Source: Desmodesmus armatus
Lineage: Eukaryota > Chlorophyta > Chlorophyceae > Sphaeropleales > Scenedesmaceae
Direction of reading: 5' to 3'
NCBI GenBank assembly: GCA_007449985.2
Contig: VIIQ02000059.1
Location: 434,001-498,000 of the forward strand
Length of the DNA: 64,000 nt
In this document: in pieces, positions 60,717 to 64,000 of the stretch
Position numbering within the stretch: position 1 is the stretch's first letter
How the letters are laid out: each line of letters begins with the position of its first letter
The notes under the pieces: generated by a model
What the model saw: only the letters and a program-made list of their open reading frames with translations
The model's database searches: none
Told to the model about the DNA's origin: nothing
Position numbers and translations under genes: made by a program

Positions 60717-61620
60717 TTTGTTGAGTCGATGTGCGCTTGCAGGAGGGATTGCCGCAACAAAGCAGTGCAGTTTCCCACTCTCCCCGCAGCACTGGGAGCT
60801 GAGGTGAGTTGAAAGCTTTTGTTAGACAGCTGGTAAGCCCGAACGAGTAGGGTGATGGGTGCTCAAGCTGTGACGACAAGCTTTCCCCCTGAGATTGGGC
60901 CTTCGTGGCAGCTTCAAACGGTCGCTGATGCTCAACAAGTCTGACTTTCCAGAATTCGGCCCAGCAGGCCCTCAGGGCGGCACTTCACTGCTTATAAAAC
61001 AACTTTCAAGGTATTCTGATAATTTCAGTGTGCAGTTGTGCATCGCCAACTACTCCCCGAAGCAGTCCACCAACAAACAAACTGTCGCCAACGTCGGTGC
61101 ATTCGCCACGCAGAGCGGTCCAACGTACTTTTAGGCTTCGTAAAAGGTCGTTGCCCGTGCATATGCGCATTCAAGGGTATTTGGGCCTGCACAGCAGCTA
61201 CTGTCTCTTGGCAGCTGTTGAAACTGCTAGGCCTCCTGTGCAACCACAATGCCAGCCTTGCCTTGAACGACCGACTTCACAGAACCACCTGACGTTCTCA
61301 CCACTTACGACGTAGCCGGGAAGCTGTGGCAGTCTCAGCATGCCCACTGGGCAGGCCCGCTCAGCATCTGGCCCACCCCAAACAGCAACCCCTGATCAGA
61401 GGGAAAGACGTGCGCTGGCAAATCAGACGCCCATTGGGGGTTGCAACTCACTTCAGCATACAGGTTTGCCGACGGCATGGTACAGAAGTGCCTTGCACGT
61501 CAGGCAGTCAGCTCATACCAGCTGTGATGCAGTTTTGGAGCAGATGCCAGCAGGCTCATAGACAGCAAGCCCTGCCTGAGGTTGGTGTATGCGCCAACGA
61601 CTGCACTCAGTATGGAAGGG

Positions 61621-61774
61621 GCCAAAACAATTGCAACCCAAATGTACAAAGCAGCAAGTGTCTTGTTCTCAGAGGATTTCAGAGCATCAACTCCAGCACT
61701 GGCGTTGACGCTATGAAATCCTCTGAGAACGAGACACTTGCTGCTTTGTATATGTGGGATGCAATTGTTTTGGC
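61621..61774. ncRNA. Candidate small-RNA precursor: 154-nt near-perfect intergenic hairpin
   Basis: The left arm 61621-61690 is the reverse complement of the right arm 61705-61774 over 70 bases with about six mismatches, at least two of which would be G-U pairs on one strand. The loop is 14 bases (61691-61704). Mismatches are scattered and there are no bulges. Pairing stops abruptly at both outer ends. This size and near-perfect pairing match green-algal (Chlamydomonas) miRNA precursors. It lies about 900 bases upstream of the reductase ATG and 1.65 kb before the next gene. A miniature foldback transposon is the main alternative, although no terminal direct repeats were seen. The strand of transcription cannot be told. 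Confidence 0.6.
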
Positions 61775-62311
61775 AGTATCGCGCTGCCTGCCTGCTCTGT
61801 CACGGTCACTCTAGCTCTAGCTGAGGCTGCCAACACCCCGGGGCCCTATTGTTGCTGTATGATCGTTATGCTATTGACAAAGTGCACAGCAGCAGGTGCA
61901 AAATAAAAATAATCAATCACGGCTGCAGTTGTGATTTGCAGGTCACCTGAGGTGCACCTTGGTGATGATGCATCAGTCATGATCAAGAGAGATTGAAGCC
62001 AACCCCACACGTCTGCTGCTTCAAGCAGAGCTGTTGTGCTTGGTACCAGCAGGCAGCATCATGTGTCCAGTGCAGTAGCAAGCCTTGTCAGCTTCCACAG
62101 AGCACAAACACTCTCGACGCGCCTCACTGCCCACGAGGGCACGTGCACTCCTGCAGCTAGCTTTGTTCATCGCATCTTGTGTCAGAGGAGACACTTGCAA
62201 GGTACAGAACGTCTCAATATCCTATACTCGAAATCCCACGGCGTGCTGCTACAGCCAGCTGCAGGGCTCTGGCTGCTGCGGCTGCAGCCATCCTGTACGT
62301 ACAGGGTTTAC

Positions 62312-62312
<1 letters not shown>

Positions 62313-62354
<42 letters not shown>
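62313..62354 (+). repeat. (CTG)14 microsatellite
   Basis: Fourteen uninterrupted CTG units in intergenic DNA. Confidence 0.95.
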
Positions 62355-62355
<1 letters not shown>

Positions 62356-63422
62356 ACAGCAAGCTACTCGGTTGGCTCTGCACCTTGACCTGAGTTGCGT
62401 AGCAGGACTTGCTGCTGCTTCTGCCCTAGCCGCCTGCCTGTGCCTGCTCAAGTGGCCGTTCCTACACCGTTCCTTCCTGGTGCTGCCGCTGCTGCTGCCT
62501 GCATGCCCCTGCATGCGCTCTGAGGGCACACATGCGACATCACAACACTGCTGCCAGCTCAGCTGTGCCCCCCTCCCCCCGCACCCACTTACCCACCCAC
62601 CTGTTCAGGGCAGAAGGCCCCAGGGTGGCCCGCTGCGTTGAGCAGGCACCCAGCATTGGCATGCTAGGCCTGCTGTAGCTCACAACAGTGGGCACGGTGG
62701 GCTGTTGCTTCAGCTGCAGTGCCAATCACCCGCCCACCCACCCAGCGCTGTTTGCTGCTTACACATGGTGATGTGTTCAACACATGGTGATGTGCTCGCC
62801 TTGCCGCTGCTTCCCTTGCCGTCACTCAGGTGACGTCGTCACTTGAGCTCGCCCTTGCTGCCAACTCAGCTGCCTCCTGACCAACGGTGCAATCACGTGA
62901 TCACACGGGCCGCCATGGATTTATACGGCATTGTGTGTGATGAAGCATGCCGCCAGGGGTGTGCATGTAATTCCAGCTGTGTGTTGTCTGTGTGGTTGTT
63001 GAGTGCAGCTACTGCTCTGGATGCCCTTCTACCGCAGTACTGCGGTACACTAGTATACTGGGCGCAGGAGTCGATGCTGTCCCGACGTTTCCAGTAGCGC
63101 TACGCTACGGGCGCAGTCACGAGTAGCAGTTGATTGCAGCCCTAACTAGGCATTGCCTGATGACGTAGTTTGTAAAATATCGGCGGCGTAACCTTCAGGT
63201 GCCACACCCGCAAGTCGGTCGACCGGCAACCGAAGCTCAAGCGCCCAGCAGTGAAGTCCCCACGCTGCCTTCTACAGTCCTTTTAACTGGCGTGATTGTG
63301 AGGCAGTACATGATCGTGTTTCGAAACTTGCCTCCCGAAAGTGTCTTTCCACACAGCGTCTCCACACAGCTCTTCTGAGGTGCCCGCACCGCTCTTGGTT
63401 GACAACAGCGCCACCAGTCAAC

Positions 63423-63728
63423 ATGATCTCTCAGCAGATGCTCACAACCCAGACCTTGGCTGTGCTGCTGGTTCTCGGCACCCTGTTCGCTACTGCCACG
63501 GCTTCATGTGAATGCCGCAACTTCATGTGCAGAGGGACCGGCCCAGATGACCCTCACTGCCTGCACGATGCCCCGTGCTTCTCCACCGCACAGTGCGAGC
63601 CCCTCACAGCCCCTTCACTGGGAAAGGTCACGATCCGTCCAGGGTTTGCATTTGGAGGCAGCCGGCCTGATTTGGGCCGAAGGCTTCTGCTGGATGATGA
63701 CTCATCCCCTGCCAAGCCAAGGCGCTAG
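63423..63728 (+). CDS. Small secreted Cys-containing protein
   Basis: A single-exon frame of 101 residues. ATG 63423 gives a signal peptide (hydrophobic LAVLLVLGTLFATATA, cleavage likely before SCECRNF). The mature ~73 residues have six Cys in the first third (CECRNFMCRG, HCLHDAPC, AQC), enough for three disulphides, then a PGFAFGGSRPDLGRRLLLDD tail. A basic-Leu (RRLL) motif near the C-terminus recurs in secreted or wall-associated proteins of green algae. Family and function are not recognised. A second in-frame ATG six codons on (63438) would also leave a signal peptide. Further exons past 63728 are not excluded but the frame stops cleanly. Confidence 0.65.
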   Translation: MISQQMLTTQTLAVLLVLGTLFATATASCECRNFMCRGTGPDDPHCLHDAPCFSTAQCEPLTAPSLGKVTIRPGFAFGGSRPDLGRRLLLDDDSSPAKPRR

Positions 63729-64000
63729 AGCTTGCGCACAACTTTACGTCGTGTCGACCACGCCAGCCATTTCAATGGACCTGGCAGGGTGTCAAATGCT
63801 GTTGCAAAGTTTCCAACGTGCCAGTGCGGACTGTCTAGGTTGTGAGGCAGCCGACAGTGCACGTCATGACGCCTCGCCCAGGTCGAACATGATGCAGCCT
63901 TCTACGGTAGTCCTTGAAGGTTGATGCCACCATCATGGGAGGCCGTTCGGCGGCACCCTTGTATGCAAAGTAACTTTGGGCAATGGGTGCAGCAGTGTTG
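63729..64000. other. 3' flank of the small secreted protein gene
   Basis: No coding similarity and no UGUAA motif before the window edge. Confidence 0.4.

Larger units (their letters stand above)
60717..63422. other. 2.7 kb intergenic region between divergent genes
   Basis: Lies between the reductase (leftward) and the small secreted protein (rightward). It contains the long hairpin at 61621-61774 and a (CTG)14 run at 62313-62354. The plus-strand frame 62036-62641 is open for about 200 codons but consists largely of repeat-derived Ala and Cys/Leu runs and is not called. Confidence 0.5.

Noticed and set aside
62036..62641. 201-codon plus-strand frame with Ala and Leu runs
   Set aside because: Openness depends on a (CTG)14 microsatellite. 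There is no signal peptide or domain, and other frames over the repeat are equally open.
1..64000. CRISPR arrays, bacterial operons, rRNA operons, integrated phage or virus
   Set aside because: No spaced direct-repeat array, no rRNA-like sequence and no viral or bacterial gene set is visible; all identifiable genes are intron-bearing or algal in type. tRNA genes could not be excluded by eye.

Overview
This is nuclear DNA from a green alga, most likely a chlorophyte of the class Chlorophyceae (Chlamydomonas/Scenedesmus-like). Every recognisable gene is eukaryotic and most are split by many short-to-medium GT-AG introns. Coding exons are rich in Ala, Gln and Ser low-complexity runs (CAG/GCA/GGCAGC repeats). 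The MYND-finger protein belongs to a family common in such algae, UGUAA motifs of the green-algal poly(A) type lie downstream of several stops, and an internal array of plant-type telomere repeats (TTTAGGG) is present. No bacterial, organellar or viral block is visible. All gene models were spliced by hand from homology and from donor/acceptor phases; reading frames close across the introns except where stated.

Layout. Positions 1-20,492 hold five genes on the minus strand. In transcription order from the right they are an RS-rich protein with three copies of an unnamed repeat (20,492-14,606), a rhodanese-like plus dual-specificity phosphatase (13,239-9,503), an RS/FHA-domain protein (9,406-7,934), an ER-type DnaJ co-chaperone (7,454-5,879), and an M17 leucyl aminopeptidase (from about 5,146 and running off the left edge). 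After a 3.5 kb gap come two plus-strand genes: a secreted Ala/Lys-rich repetitive protein (23,997-27,539) and a MYND-finger protein (29,808-33,408). Three minus-strand genes follow: a very large kinesin-4 (47,240 to about 34.5 kb), the Paf1-complex subunit RTF1 (54,436-47,882) and a fatty acyl reductase (60,716-56,289). A small secreted Cys-containing protein (63,423-63,728, plus) closes the window.

The genes are unrelated housekeeping or lineage genes and do not form a pathway. RTF1 (transcription elongation) and the FHA/RS and RS-repeat proteins (probable RNA processing) are nuclear. The DnaJ protein works in the ER lumen, the kinesin on microtubules, and the two signal-peptide proteins are exported.

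The most interesting non-genic signals are two long near-perfect inverted repeats. One is intergenic (61,621-61,774, 70-nt arms) and one lies in a phosphatase intron (11,743-11,860, 43-nt arms). Both look like green-algal small-RNA precursor hairpins. There is also a recurrent pattern of tandem whole- or part-exon duplications in the aminopeptidase, RTF1 and reductase genes, and a closely spaced phosphatase/FHA gene pair with no poly(A) motif between them, a candidate bicistronic unit.
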